Source: Bathynomus jamesi (Eukaryota; Arthropoda; Malacostraca; Isopoda; Cirolanidae). Taken from it: a DNA stretch of 64,000 bases. Numbering within the stretch: position 1 is the first letter of the stretch; every line of letters starts with the position of its first letter. A model generated the notes under the pieces. It was not told the origin of the DNA. It ran no database searches and saw only the letters and a program-made list of their open reading frames with translations. Below, piece by piece: positions 35,661 through 46,376 of the stretch. The stretch lies in the NCBI GenBank assembly GCA_023014485.1, contig JAJOZX010005518.1, positions 1 through 64,000 of the forward strand, in the 5' to 3' direction. Made by a program: the position numbers and the translations under genes.

Positions 35661-36502
35661 GGAAACTAACCTCGCCACCAGATGAACTGCTTGTAAGTCC
35701 AGGCAACTCTGTAGGCTGTATGAAAGATCCTACTAGTTCAACTTCCTCCTGAGGTAGTACATGTTGCTCTCCTTGTTTGGCCTTCCTGTCTCTTTTGGCA
35801 GCAGCTGTGTCCACTGAAGACAGCTGGTATGCACCCTTAGAACCTGTTTTGGATCCCTGATCACGAAGGTATGCTCTTTCTTCAAGTGGCACCTTTGCAT
35901 TTCGAGGGCAAACACAGATGATATGTTCTTGTGTACACTTGTCCTTCTTACAGTATACTCTTGAATCACTGCAAGGCAAAATATCCAAAGGCAGAAATAT
36001 CAAAAAGTTTGTCCAAGTTAGCATCCAGATTTCGATTGATACTTGCCTTAGCACGCTTGCGATTAATGTCTTTCACAAGAGTGAGTAGGTCTTTAACCTT
36101 TCTGTCAATGGATTTGCCATTAATCAAAGGCAGCCTTGGATTCACTGAAGACCAAATGGATTTTAAATCCTTGCTAACTTGCTGCACTAAGGCCCAAAAA
36201 TCGGCGCCAGGGTTAGCATGATTAAGGTCATAATAGTATTGAATCAGCTGCCCGTAAGTGCTTGGTTCGGTCATTAATAATTCACAAGGACCACCTCCAC
36301 ACTTTTCTTCACTTTCGGGTCAGGTGTCTTGTTTTCGCTTTCGGCATTATTTACACCGGAAAATGTGAAACATAATGAAAAGTGTTAATGCGAATAGCAA
36401 TATGTAAGAAATAAGCGTGAACGGTCACAGGAAATATAATATTTTACCTTTATTTTTTAATAAAGATGCTCTCTGGTACCAACTTCGACCACCCCTAATA
36501 TA

Positions 36503-36540
<38 letters not shown>

Positions 36541-36559
36541 TATATATACGAGTATATAT

Positions 36560-36912
36560 ATCTTATTAACCTTAGATTTCCTTCCGCCCAAATTGTTCAT
36601 TCTGACGAAGATCAAGTTTGTTACCTCACCTTAGACATACAGTTTAACGTGGAATTCGAACCACAACCCATTACGAGTGGTCAGAAATTATAAAGTCCTT
36701 GCCCGGACGGACTCGGTCTCATAACCTCCCGATCAGCAGCCCAGCATCTTTACTAGGCTATTCATGGCACCCATTTACCTACCACCCAAATTTTTTTCTA
36801 TGGAAGGATGAACAGCCTGGTGAACTCAGCGACGCATGCCATCGCCGGGAATCGAACCTGTTGCCGATGAATTCGTAGTCAGCGATGCTACTCGTTACAC
36901 CACTGAGGCGCA
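36560..36912 (-). mobile_element. Dimeric tRNA-derived SINE, minus-strand copy
   Basis: On the minus strand, module 1 has the A-box-like tcagtggtgtaacgagtagc and the B box ggttcgattcccgg. Module 2 starts at gccatgaatagcctagtaaag and has ggttgtggttcgaattccac as its B-box region. The tail ctaaggtgaggtaacaaacttg matches 25,858-26,133. It is fuller than that copy between the two B boxes. Bordered by A-rich/(TA)n sequence. Confidence 0.7.
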
Positions 36913-36960
36913 AAAAAAAAAATATATATATATATACACACACACACACAGTATATACAG

Positions 36961-37182
36961 GGTGGCCCATAAGTCCCAATCGGTTATAATTAAAGCGATA
37001 ATCCATCAAGCGGAGCTCACACTGACGTAATCGATTAGTGAAGAAAGAATATTTGTCGAGATTCTTATATTTTCCACTTTAAATAATCGATAAATATTTC
37101 TAAACTTATTATAAACGTTTTACTTTGTTTGATCATTTGTATTTTCGGTTTAATTATAACCGATTGGGAGTTATGGGCCACC
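36961..37182. mobile_element. MITE with 34-bp terminal inverted repeats
   Basis: ggtggcccataagtcccaat... at 36,961-36,994 is the complement of 37,149-37,182 with one mismatch. The element is 222 bp, non-coding. The ends (cagggtggcccataag) are of the IS630/mariner type. Confidence 0.85.
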
Positions 37183-37208
37183 AAGGGGGCACCTCCCGCA
37201 TGCCGTAC

Positions 37209-37341
37209 ATTATCATGTCTGACCGGCAATCGGAAGATCCCGGGTTCGATTCCCGGGTGGTTACCTCATTTTTTAATTTGTTTCGTTCTCCCTCCTCATC
37301 TTGCGCGGAATATTCTCCTATACAAGCGTCGTTCTTTACGT

Positions 37342-37345
<4 letters not shown>
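37209..37345 (+). mobile_element. SINE fragment related to the 262-bp satellite
   Basis: catgtctgaccggcaatcgg then gatcccgggttcgattcccg, then a pyrimidine-rich body ending cgtcgttctttacgttga before (TA)n. It lacks the A box; it is a truncated dispersed copy of the same SINE. Confidence 0.75.
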
Positions 37346-37388
<43 letters not shown>

Positions 37389-37390
<2 letters not shown>

Positions 37391-37615
37391 GGGTGATTCA
37401 AAAGTCAGGTTACATAGGGAAATACTTTATTATGTAATGATACAAGGGAATAGTCACATCACATGTATGTTCGATATGGCCACCGTTAACGGCAATGCAC
37501 TTGTGCAGCCAGCTAGGAATATCACATCAATGCGCTCCTCCTTCGATAACATCTCATAACTCATTTACCTGCAAAGAAACAGAAAAGCCCTATGTAACCT
37601 GACTTTTGAATCACC

Positions 37616-37618
<3 letters not shown>
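37389..37618. mobile_element. MITE with 28-bp terminal inverted repeats (IS630-like)
   Basis: cagggtgattcaaaagtcag... (37,389-37,416) is perfectly complementary to 37,591-37,618. The interior keeps a minus-strand hint of transposase-like coding (EERIDVI... near 37,530), so it is probably a deletion derivative of a mariner-like element. Flanked on the right by (TA)n. Confidence 0.85.
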
Positions 37619-37658
<40 letters not shown>

Positions 37659-37659
37659 A

Positions 37660-38257
37660 TCAATTTAAAGTAATATTGATGCGACAGTGCAAATTTATGG
37701 CATTTAATTAAAACAGAGTCTTCTTCTTCCTCAGCATAATTAATCCCATTTTTATATGGGGTCGCTGTTTAAAGGTGAGTCGCCTCCATCTTGGTTCTTG
37801 ACTCATCTTATTTGGTTGTGGCGTGGGTTTTTACGGCCGGATGCCCTTCCTGACACCAACCCTCCCCCTTTATCCGGGCTTGGGACCGTCCGGAGAATAA
37901 GCTGACTATCCTTGCCTCCGGTTGCTGTTGAGACATTAGGATGAATCTTGTAATACCTTCCGAAAATCTACTCTTGGAAATAATCTCCTCTGGAGTCATG
38001 AACTTAATTTCCATATAGATAAAAGTTGTTGAAAATAGGCTATTTATTGTCAATGTTCTTTTTATAGTTTATATCAGGATAAAAGTTGTTGTTTCGATAT
38101 CTGTTTTTGTCGTTGATTAAATCATTTGAGATCTAATAGGCATTTCGTTTGTTAATTAAAACAGAGTGATTATGTTAATTACCCAAAAAAATTTTCAAGC
38201 AGAACAATTACATGAACAGCATCAAGATATGAAAAAATGCATCTTAAAATAAACTTT
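37660..38257. other. Dispersed-repeat-like sequence, no gene
   Basis: 37,735-37,945 contains ttttacggccggatgccctt and ctgacaccaaccc, a word I recall from repeats scattered in many animal genomes, probably a LINE/SINE tail. I cannot name the family. Nothing else recognised. Confidence 0.4.
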
Positions 38258-38294
38258 CTATTTTCCCCTCACCATGGCTGAGGGGAAAATAGAA
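38258..38294. repeat. Short perfect hairpin
   Basis: ttctattttcccctca pairs with tgaggggaaaatagaa around ccatggc. Directly followed (38,325-38,420) by a truncated Helitron-type gcattcaattaacctaacc block and (TA)n. Confidence 0.85.
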
Positions 38295-38821
38295 AAGGAG
38301 AGAATTGATGGAGTCGAAATGACTCGGGCATTCAGTTGACCTAACCGAGCATTCAATTAACCTAACCGGGCATTCAATTAACCTAACCTGGCATTCAGTT
38401 GACCTAACCGGGCATATAATGTATGTATGTATATATATAATATATATTAATATATATATATATATATATATACACCGGTATATATTTAGGATAAAAACGA
38501 AGACGTAGAGCAAAAAAGTCATTATATTTGGCTGCAGCCGACGTTTCGGGCAACTCTACTCATTTTCAAGGCCTAATAAATAAAAAGCTAAAATTAATGC
38601 ATGACAAAAATATACGAATGTCAAAAACTAAAACTAATTTATAGTACAAAATAAAACCACTTCAAGAATAAAAATTAAAAAGCATAAAACAGGCATAAGC
38701 CAAAAACAAATCAAAAGTAAAAATTATATAAATGACAAATATACGAATGATAAAAATAAAACTTAAAAACTAAAAACATTCAAACATAAATTAGTTAAAA
38801 ACTTTACTAATAAAAAGTTAA

Positions 38822-39573
38822 ATGAAAAAACAAAAAAGTGCACCAAACATACCATGCTCACTTGACAGCCACAGTTTGAGCAGAGCACAGTTTGAGCAGC
38901 TTCTGAATTTGGCAGTCAAGGATAACTTTTTAAGTTTTCAAGGGGTAGTTTACCGTCAGTTGGGTGGAGTGGGGATGGGGAGCCCCTTGGGTCCCGTTTT
39001 TGCGAATATTTTCATGTCTCATCTTGAGGAAAGGGCCTTCTGTGAGTGCCCCCCTCACCTTAAGCCGAAATTGTACTGACGTTATGTTGATGATACGTTT
39101 GCTTTATTCCAAACGGATAATCAATCAGTTCAGTTCTAAGTTTTCTGAACACACTGCATAAGAACATTATATTTACGCAGGAAAAGGAAGTTCAAGGTTC
39201 TATTCCTTTCCTTGATGTTTTGGTTTCCAAATCGGGCTCGACTGTTTTAACTTCTACATACCGGAAGCCTACTTTTACGGGTTTAGGTTTTAATTTTTAT
39301 AGTTTTTGTGATTTTAATTACAAACTAAGTTCCATTCGCACTTTGGTGCATAGAGCTTATAATATTTGCTCAAACTTTGCTCTGCTTCGTAATGAGTTTG
39401 AATTCCTTACTGATTTTTTCTTTAAAAATGGTTTTCCACGGGATCTTGTACAAGGTATTATTGGTAAATTTCTTAATAATGTATATTCCCCCAACCTTAT
39501 CCCAACGTATGATGTTCCTAAGAATTGTAAATATCTTGTTTTACCTGATCTCTACCATTTTAACACTTTGTGA
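38822..39573 (+). pseudogene. Penelope-like reverse transcriptase, N-truncated and frameshifted
   Basis: The first frame (to 39,079) has FLSFQGVVYRQLGGVGMGSP followed by LGPVFANIFM. A stop at 39,077 interrupts the catalytic RYVDDTFALF, which follows in the same frame at ~39,078-39,110. After a further break the thumb region continues at 39,220-39,573 (VLTSTYRKPTFTG, a Penelope-type YRKPT motif). The fingers and the first catalytic Asp are absent. Not functional. Confidence 0.8.
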
Positions 39574-39624
39574 AAATGCAATTGTTGAGTGTGGTGAGGA
39601 AATTTTATTTTCACACTGATTTAA

Positions 39625-40018
39625 GGTTGCTTTTGTAAATAATAATACCCTTGAATGTTTTTTCCGTTGTAAGGACAAAATCCCCCCTGCGATGAACTGT
39701 TCTGTCGTTTATTTGTTTACCTGCCCTGGGTGTTCCCAGGGGAACTACATTGGCAGCACAGTTCGTTCTTTGCAGGCGAGATTTTGCTCCCATATGGGTA
39801 TTAGCCATAGGACAGGGAAAGTTTTATCGAAAAAGGAACAGTCTGCCATTAGAAGTCATTCTGTTAAGTGTAAGGTTGATATTTCCGTTAATAACTTTAA
39901 AATTCTTAAATCATTAAAATGCCCGTCCTCTCTCCGTATTTACGAATCTTTGTGCATTAAATTTCTGAACTCCAGTTTAAATATTGATTCTAGCTGTTAC
40001 CCCCTTTATATTAATTAG
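39625..40018 (+). CDS. Penelope-like GIY-YIG endonuclease domain (open frame)
   Basis: Open from 39,625 (no start codon; first Met 39,692). Motifs counted from that Met: VYLFTC at 5-10 replaces GIY; CPGC at 11-14 is a zinc-binding Cys pair; YIGST is at 19-23; R30 and H34 fit the GIY-YIG active site; RSHSVKC supplies a likely second zinc pair; YESLCI carries the probable catalytic Glu. In Penelope-like elements this domain nicks the target. The intact frame contrasts with the broken RT upstream. Confidence 0.75.
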
Positions 40019-40525
40019 AATACCTACAAACTAAAAAAATTTTTTTTAACTTTTTATTTTTATTTTTTTTTCCCCTTGACCCTGTCTCCTTTTCGCCTCA
40101 GTTTTTTGTGGCTGTCAAGTGAGCATGGTATGTTTGGTGCACTTTTGTGTTTTTTCATTTAACTTTTTATTAGTAAAGTTTTTAACTAATTTATGTTTGA
40201 ATGTTTTTAGTTTTTAAGTTTTATTTTTATCATTCGTATATTTGTCATTTATATAATTTTTACTTTTGATTTGTTTTTGGCTTATGCCTGTTTTATGCTT
40301 TTTAATTTTTATTCTTGAAGTGGTTTTATTTTGTACTATAAATTAGTTTTAGTTTTTGACATTCGTATATTTTTGTCATGCATTAATTTTAGCTTTTTAT
40401 TTATTAGGCCTTAAAAATGGGTAGAGTTGCCCGAAACGTCGGCTGCAGCCAAATATAATGACGTTTTTGCTCTACGTCTTCGTTTTTATCCTAAATGTAA
40501 AACTACGTCTCCTTAGGAGGGATCC

Positions 40526-40567
<42 letters not shown>

Positions 40568-40570
<3 letters not shown>

Positions 40571-41468
40571 CGAAGATGACATAAGAAAACTACACAACGA
40601 CATTGAAACATTATTCCAGTGGGCAGAAGACAACAATATGAAGTTCAACGAAAGAAAAAGTCCAAATTCTAAGATATGGTAATAACAAAGAGCTACAGAA
40701 AAAGGGGTACAAAACTCCGCAAGCCAAACAGATAACACCAAATCCACAAGTCGAGGATCTTGGAGTAATAATGTCGTCGGATGCAGAATTCAGAGAGCAC
40801 TATAAAATCAAAATCACAACGGCTAGAAAAATAATAGGAATCATCTGGAGGAGCTTCCGCAGCAGAAAAGCAAACATCATGCTCAAATTATGGAAGAGTC
40901 TAGTCCTACCAATAATTGAGTATCGCTCAGTCCTCACAAGCCCACACAGAAAAAGAGACATTGCGAGCATTGAAGCTATGCAAAGGACTTTTACATCTAG
41001 ATAGAGGAAACGGAAGGTGAAGACTACTGGTCTCGACTACAATCCCTGGAACTCTACTCTCTTGAAAGAAGGCGCGAGCTGTACACAATAATATACATAT
41101 GGAAAATACTTGAGGGCTCTGTCCCTAACCTCAGAAATGAAATAGAAACAAACTGGAATGAGAGAAGAGGCAGTTGTACGGTCCCAGCTGCGGTGGGACA
41201 AGGGGCCATGAAAACGAGGATGGAAAATACCCTCAGAATCCGGGGCCCAAAGCTTTTCAATGTCCTTCCAAAAGAAGTGAGGAATTTCCAGCACACCGAC
41301 CTGAATAACTTCAAGAACCAGCTGGACAGATTCTTGTGCAAAGTCCCTGACCAGCCATGCGTGGCTGGCTACGAGGGCAGGAGGAGATCAGAGAGCAATT
41401 CCCTCCTTCACCAAGTCCCGCAAATGAGGCGGGATGCTGCAGAGGAGTTGACCGCAGGTCGATCCTGA
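40568..41468 (+). pseudogene. 5'-truncated LINE, reverse-transcriptase C-terminal part
   Basis: Frames 40,568-40,679, 40,771-41,004 and 41,193-41,468 join as one LINE C-terminal region: LHNDIETLFQWAEDNNMKFN (RT palm/thumb), LGVIMSSDAEF, then LRIRGPKLFNVLPKEVRNF and LNNFKNQLDRFL (the usual end of CR1/Jockey-like ORF2). There are two frame changes. It stops at 41,468, followed by an A-rich then (TA)n tail. Copies cut short at the 5' end are usual for LINE insertions. Clade not assigned. Confidence 0.7.
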
Positions 41469-41559
41469 ACCGTCGTTCAAACTCAACAAAAGTAAAAAAG
41501 CATATATATATATCTATATATATATAATATATATATATACATATATAAATTATATATAT

Positions 41560-41606
41560 ATATATCGTTCAACATCCACGCTGGCAACGCCGGGTCGCTC
41601 CGCTAG
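41560..41606 (+). mobile_element. Isolated Helitron 3' end
   Basis: cgttcaacatccacgctggc, aacgccgggtcgctccg, CTAG (41,603-41,606), then T. It matches the termini at 16,379, 16,740 and 23,087. The usual first half of the hairpin (cccgg) is altered to gctgg here. No 5' part is present. Confidence 0.65.
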
Positions 41607-41898
41607 TTTTAATTATATGTGAAGCTCAAGATTTTCATGAGAGTGTTCTTTTCTATAGTTTTATTGACCAAATAATTAGTCATGAAAAGCTTAAGATTAA
41701 AAAATCTGACACAATGTGAAGCTCAAAATTTTCACGGCAGCGTTCTTTTCTGTAGTTTAATCGCGGTGCTGGGGCCTTCGTGCCAAGTAATTATAATTAT
41801 TTAATTTATTAACACCCGGGTTCACAACCTGGGAACCTAATAAATATGTGTGTGAAGTTTCATGTTCGTAACGGCTTCCAGTTTGGAGTTATGGCTGG

Positions 41899-41942
<44 letters not shown>

Positions 41943-41955
41943 CTTTTATTATTAT
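41607..41955 (-). mobile_element. Helitron-like fragment, minus strand
   Basis: On the minus strand it starts TCTATAATAATAAAAGGACG, then (TG)n, ttccagccataactcc and acatgaaacttcacacac, the same order as inside 15,773-15,960. Further on (41,620-41,770) are two copies of tgtgaagctcaagattttca / gttcttttct-tagttt, a block shared with 14,080-14,120 and 51,280-51,480. No 3' end visible. Confidence 0.55.
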
Positions 41956-42429
41956 AGATAGATTACAAATGTTAAAAATGATCGACATGATTAATAAATA
42001 AATATTTACTGGTGTTTATATATTCGTATGTATACTGTAGTCTTTGAATGTGAGTGTCAACATCTGATTGGAGTGATTTACATATTGTAGCCCGATAATA
42101 CGCGTAAGAATTACCATATAATGCATTAATGACTGTAATATAGTCTTATGTATCATAAGTGTGTAAATTGTATGTTAATTGTAACTAAATTCTAAAGATA
42201 AATTTGAAAATGTTCATAAATTGCAGGCTTCGGTTCTGGGGACCGACGCACTTGACAGAACGAAGGGTTCCTACGAGGCTTGAGTTTAATTATTTCCTCT
42301 CCGGAGGCTGAGTAATAATCTTTAGTTACGATAGACTAGGCTTTATATATGTTGCATTAGTGTGTTCCAGATTGTACAAACTTGTATATATTTTTGTGTA
42401 TATATTTTGTATTTATTTAATATAACAAC
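41956..42429. other. AT-rich sequence, nothing recognised
   Basis: No reading frame, repeat or RNA feature that I can support. Confidence 0.4.
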
Positions 42430-42720
42430 CAGAGCCTTCAACTCCCTGCCCTACGGGCGGGGCTTGTGCTTCGCAAACTCGCCTACGGCGAGGGCACGTT
42501 AGGGTTACCCCTTTGGTGGGGAGGTCATTCTCCCTCTCCCACCAAAACCCTCGAACCGCCTTTTTATGCAATTTGGGGGGTAACCCCCACCCCATGTTGC
42601 ATAACACCTCTTCCCTATTGCCCCCTCCCCCTCCCTATTGCCCCCACCCCTCCCCATTACCCCCTCACCCATTACCTCTACTCCCCCTTTTCTGTTAAAA
42701 ATAACTGTAAGTTTGTGTAA
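42430..42720. repeat. C-rich Helitron-like block
   Basis: cctacgggcggggcttgtgc and cgcctacggcgagggcacg, then runs of ccctattgccccc/cccattaccccctc. These words match the C-rich interior of 13,810-14,731 and the tract of the 53-64 kb satellite. No terminus recognised. Frames here (both strands) are low-complexity by-products. Confidence 0.5.
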
Positions 42721-43035
42721 GAGTGTTTTCATATTTTTTATGTTTTAAATAAAATTGAAAGGAAATGGAAGAAAATGCAGGTACTTTTTTTAGTAGTTAA
42801 GGACTAGAGTAGCATAAGTGTTGTTTACGCTCGTTCCTTCCCCTGGGGCAGGTCATCTTGATACATGAAGCATTTCAAAAGATCGAAGTAATTAGATTGT
42901 AAGGTCAAAGCACGTTCTGAGAATTTTGAATGAAGTGTTGCCACAACCAGAGGCCCCCAGAGACACGGACCATATCCACTAAGAACCCTTGGTTCACTTA
43001 ATTATTTATCATTAGTAACACCATATCCTTTATAT
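42721..43035. other. Sequence with no recognised feature
   Basis: No long frame and no obvious repeat; it lies between the C-rich block and the hAT end. Confidence 0.4.
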
Positions 43036-43111
43036 CAGGGGTGGCCAGACTTTACTGAGATGGGATCTACTTTTTCCAAAGTTCTCCCGATACGATCCAC
43101 CAGCCCAGGTG

Positions 43112-43145
<34 letters not shown>

Positions 43146-44390
43146 GAGATGGAGACACAATAACCAAAAATAAAATGAAGTGAATATAAAAATATATTGC
43201 CAAATGCACAGAAATATTTTTCATTAAATTTAAACCCCCAAACTTATTAGAAATTAGGTATACTGGAATAGGAAGAGCTTACTTTACTGATGTGATGATT
43301 TGCACTGCACAGCATTAGCGAGCCGTGTGTAGTCCGGATTGTAGCTGCTGATTGCTAGCCTCAAACAAGCATCCAGGTGATCATCTCTCAGAGTGGCTCG
43401 GTATTTTGATTTGATGATATTCATGTGTGAGAACGTTGACTCACAAAGGTAGGTTGATCCAAAAAATGCTGTCAAGTACATGGCACTTTTTCTGACATTC
43501 GGATACTTTTCTTCAAGAAGTAGGTGCCAAAAGTTTCCTTCTGGAGACCTGGATTTGATTTGAATGTCGCTTCGCAGAGTCAAAATTTCATTCTCGATTG
43601 CAAATATGTCCATATTAAACAATAAGGCCATTTTTGATGCAATATCATCAATGTCAAAATTTGCACCAAATGGGAAGCACATTAATGTTGCTACAGGTTC
43701 TAGTGTTGCGACGTCTTGGAACCATCTGTTGAAATCTAATAACATTCTGCAACTGTTCAACGTATCGAACACTGTCAAACTGGTCACATTCTTTCCCCTG
43801 ACTTTCCAGCTCTGACCTCATTTTTTTGAAGTTCCGCAGTTGGTGTCGTTGCAGCTGTGAGGATACCAGGTCTAGTTTTTTTTAAAAGCATTCACTGAGG
43901 TAATCATTTCAACAATAGTTTTGTTTTTACCTTGCAACTCTAAGTTTAGATGATTTAGAAAAGCATTGGTGTCAGTCAAAAAAGCTAAATCTAACAGCCA
44001 CACTTCGTCTTCCAACTCTTTGTAATATGTTTCTTTTAAGTTCAGAAAGTGTTTAATTTAAGCGATCCCTAAACCTCTGCAGGAATTTGCCTCTACTTAG
44101 CCACATGACATCAGTGTGCAACAAAAGGTCAGTGTGTTCTGCTTTATTTTCTTCTAGCTGAGACCTGAAGAGACGCCTTTGTAGACTTTTCGCCCGAATA
44201 GAACACACAATCTTATGGGAAATGTCCATAATTTCTTTAATATTCAACATTTTACGACACAATGCTTGTTGGTGAATTATGCAGTGATAATTAAAGACGT
44301 TTGGAAACCTTTTGTCACTTTTGCACAGGGCGATGAACCCATTGGAGCGGCCAGTCATAGCAGGTGATCCGTCAGTTGTTATGCTCACAA
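43036..44390 (-). mobile_element. hAT element (ZBED5/GTF2I-like), 3' half only
   Basis: The right end at 43,036 reads caggggtggccagactttac, a typical hAT/Charlie-type terminal repeat. On the minus strand, 44,388-44,053 has ITTDGSPAMTGRSNGFIALC (second catalytic Asp) and CIIHQQALC (the CxxH motif), then DVMWLSRGKFLQRF. 43,787-43,284 has the C-terminal dimerisation region (FFGSTYLCESTFSHMNIIKS). A frameshift lies between them. The 5' half and the other terminus are gone; a LINE begins next to it at ~44,405. Confidence 0.75.
43115..43145. repeat. (TA)n(CA)n microsatellite
   Basis: Short TA run followed by CA run inside the hAT 3' untranslated region. Other (TA)n runs in the window: 14,671-14,695, 14,984-15,023, 21,003-21,055, 24,085-24,148, 25,595-25,650, 26,134-26,170, 26,929-26,988, 37,345-37,372, 37,618-37,655, 40,533-40,567. 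Confidence 0.9.
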
Positions 44391-44431
44391 GCTTGTGAAG
44401 TGCGAATTGTGTGAAGAGAAGAAAAAATACT

Positions 44432-45458
44432 CATATGTGGGGACTTTAACTGGAAAGTTGGAAAGATAATAGTAAATAATAAAGATGAAGTTACAAAATC
44501 AGGTAAACTCTCATCAATTTAATAGAGTCAAAAGGTCTAACACTTCTTAACTCTAGCAATTTATGTAAAGGACTTTGGACAAGAAGGGAAGGAGATTCTA
44601 AATCTGTATTGGACTATTTAATTATTAAGCAGGAAGATAATTCACACGTAAAGGAAGTGTATAGAGATGAAAAGAAAATCTGGACCCCTTGTAGAGTAAC
44701 TGATAAAATTACTTACAGTGACCACTGTGCAATGATGTGTACTATCAACTGGTATGAGGCAGCATGTAAAGTAAATCAGGAAAAGGAAAAAATGATAATA
44801 GGAAAAGGACTAAAGAAATTTAAGATTAACTCAGGGGGGAGCGGGCCTCATAAAAATTATATTATTAAACAAAAATCTACAAGAAATGTATAATATATGG
44901 GAAAACAAAATTCAAGAAATAATGGAAGAATGTAAGACAGTTATTAAGTGGAAGAGCGTACCAGAAAATATAACTGTATAGAAATTAAAAAAGATAAAAA
45001 GAATTTATAAGAAAATAAGTTTTGACAGGAATAATAGCGAAGAAGCAAAGAAGAAAGGAAGAACGCAAGAGAGCTTGATAGAGGAATGGATGATTGAGGA
45101 GGAAAAAATCAAAAATCAAAAGAAAATAATTAAGGCAATGGAACGGTTAAAAGGAAGAGGAGGACTGGATAATGGAGCACTTTGGAACTTTAGAAAGGGT
45201 CTGGACGGAAATACAAAGGTGGAACGTGGAGCTATAAAAAATAGAGAAGGAAAAATAGTAGAAGAAACTAGTGAAGTACTGAAAATATATGAAGATTTTT
45301 ACCATTTTTTACTTATTACAAATGAGGAAGAGAAAAAAGCTGAGGAGATTAATAAACTACACCTGGAAACTATTAAAGCTGTAGTAGAGGATAGATATAA
45401 CATAAATAGCATTGCAAATGAGGATGTTGAGAATGTTATGAGAAAGTTAAAAAAATAA
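44432..45458 (+). pseudogene. LINE endonuclease end and RT linker, frameshifted
   Basis: Endonuclease remnant: LICGDFNWKVGK near 44,432-44,470 (GDFN metal-binding motif), and 44,609-44,893 with YSDHCAMMC (SDH catalytic motif). After a break, 45,075-45,458 is a Lys/Glu-rich helical linker (IEEWMIEEEKIKNQKKIIKA) that ends with NEDVENVMRKLKK just before the RT. Stops between these pieces make it inactive. Confidence 0.7.
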
Positions 45459-45483
45459 GAATTCAATAGACCAACAAGGATGG

Positions 45484-45491
45484 AGCAATAG
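45484..45491. repeat. 8-bp target-site duplication, left copy (agcaatag)
   Basis: Identical to 48,770-48,777 on the other side of the hAT element. Removing one copy and the element rejoins the LINE sequence. Confidence 0.95.
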
Positions 45492-45854
45492 CAGGGGCGC
45501 ATTTACAGTGTGCGGGGCCTTTGGCAAACTATTTCTCGGGATGTATTATTTTAGTGTATTAATGAATGACATATTTTGTAATGCACGTAACAGATATATT
45601 TTTTTAACACACACAAAACACATGTGGAAGCCATTCGGCTTATAATGTGATATTAAAGACTATAACTTAACTATGTACACATACATTGTATACAGCTACA
45701 TTAGTAGGCTACACAGTTGTAATGCACTTAATAAACATCTGCACAGTTACTGTTATGCACTTAATAAACAGCTACACAGTTGTAATGCACTTAATAAATA
45801 GCTAAACTGTACAGCTTACTGTACTGAAGATAGAGTGTAGATTTGTAATGAATA

Positions 45855-46376
45855 TTACATTGGACGCTTCCTGGCTTTTTGTTTGGAAAACTGCGTGATT
45901 GTGTCCTCGAAACTCACCGACTGCAACACCTCATGCTCTATACTCAACAGCGACAGGGACGAAAGGCGCACCTGGCCCATTGTGCAGCGAAGGTAATTTT
46001 TGATCAGTTTGAGTTTCGAGAATGAACGTTCACCAGAACAGTTCGTGACAAACATACACAGGTATATTCTCATTGCTATTTCCATGTTTGGGAATGTTCC
46101 TTTCAGTTCGTTTGTGTTCATATGCCGATAAAATCTGTTGCACATGTCTTCACGTTCCGTCTGGGATTCTGTTTCACTTTCGGTGAGTTTCATAAGGGCA
46201 GCGAACTGCACAACTTCTGTTACCAGCTGTTTCTCCAGATCAGCCTGATAGCATTCTACTAGATGTTCAGCTGACCGTCGAAGACTGTCGATGTCCAGGA
46301 CTAGAAGGAAATACAAAAATCCAAATCTTTTCTGCAGGACAGCGTACTCTTCCAGACGATGTTCAGAGTGGTACAC
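45855..46376 (-). CDS. hAT transposase C-terminal dimerisation part (shifted frame)
   Basis: 173 residues that continue the 46,301-47,734 protein after a frameshift. AMRIYLCMFVTNCSGERSFS leads into KLKLIKNYLRCTMGQVRLSS, the hallmark hAT dimerisation (hATC) motif with the conserved ERSFS. The stop at 45,855 lies ~360 bp inside the terminal repeat. Confidence 0.82.
   Translation of the reverse strand: MYHSEHRLEEYAVLQKRFGFLYFLLVLDIDSLRRSAEHLVECYQADLEKQLVTEVVQFAALMKLTESETESQTEREDMCNRFYRHMNTNELKGTFPNMEIAMRIYLCMFVTNCSGERSFSKLKLIKNYLRCTMGQVRLSSLSLLSIEHEVLQSVSFEDTITQFSKQKARKRPM

Larger units (their letters stand above)
32875..36274 (-). pseudogene. RNase-H-like transposase of unknown family, copy 1
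   Basis: Blocks from N to C terminus: 36,274-35,966 (FWALVQQVSKDLKSIW..., helical); 36,054-35,626, a Cys-containing piece (YCKKDKCTQEHIICVC); 35,305-34,986, ending in frame with the MULE insertion. Across the insertion site the minus strand reads LLDNTATNTGWKS and then VKLGETLGRKLHTIGCALHQNE (33,979 onward). The next part has LNHARWLTLAIRLLCLY, and 33,186-32,875 has SVERSVKLVTEASHTV. Copy 2 has DTAASNTG, then LEQKLGRLLFYFACRHHCME, HYARWMAKVIYAIKMW and HAERAVALIQTFSG at the equivalent places. D-x-T-x-x-N-T-G followed by C/H-x-x-H recalls the second Asp and CxxH of hAT transposases. Breaks between blocks are frameshifts or small introns; I cannot tell which. Confidence 0.6.
32446..36500 (-). 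mobile_element. Unclassified DDE-type transposon, copy 1 (interrupted)
   Basis: The outer ends are similar: ttagggcgggtcgattctcc at 32,446, and ttaggggtggtcgaagttgg read on the minus strand from 36,500. Coding blocks between them (minus strand) are homologous, in the same order, to the element at 58,427-61,130. A fold-back MULE (33,998-34,976) splits the central catalytic block. The flanks are (TA)n, so the target duplication cannot be read. About 3.1 kb without the MULE. Confidence 0.65.
38484..40496 (+). mobile_element. Penelope-like element with 390-bp inverted terminal repeats
   Basis: 38,484-38,873 and 40,107-40,496 are inverted copies with few differences (tttaggataaaaacgaagac at both outer ends, ttgacagccaca at the inner ends). 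Between them lie the C-terminal half of a reverse transcriptase and a GIY-YIG domain, the domain pair that defines Penelope-like retroelements. The N-terminal half of the RT is missing: coding starts directly at the left repeat's inner edge. An inverted rather than direct terminal repeat is one of the known arrangements in this group. Confidence 0.85.

Noticed and set aside
42413..42732. Overlapping frames on both strands in the C-rich block
   Set aside because: Low-complexity by-products, as in the satellite.
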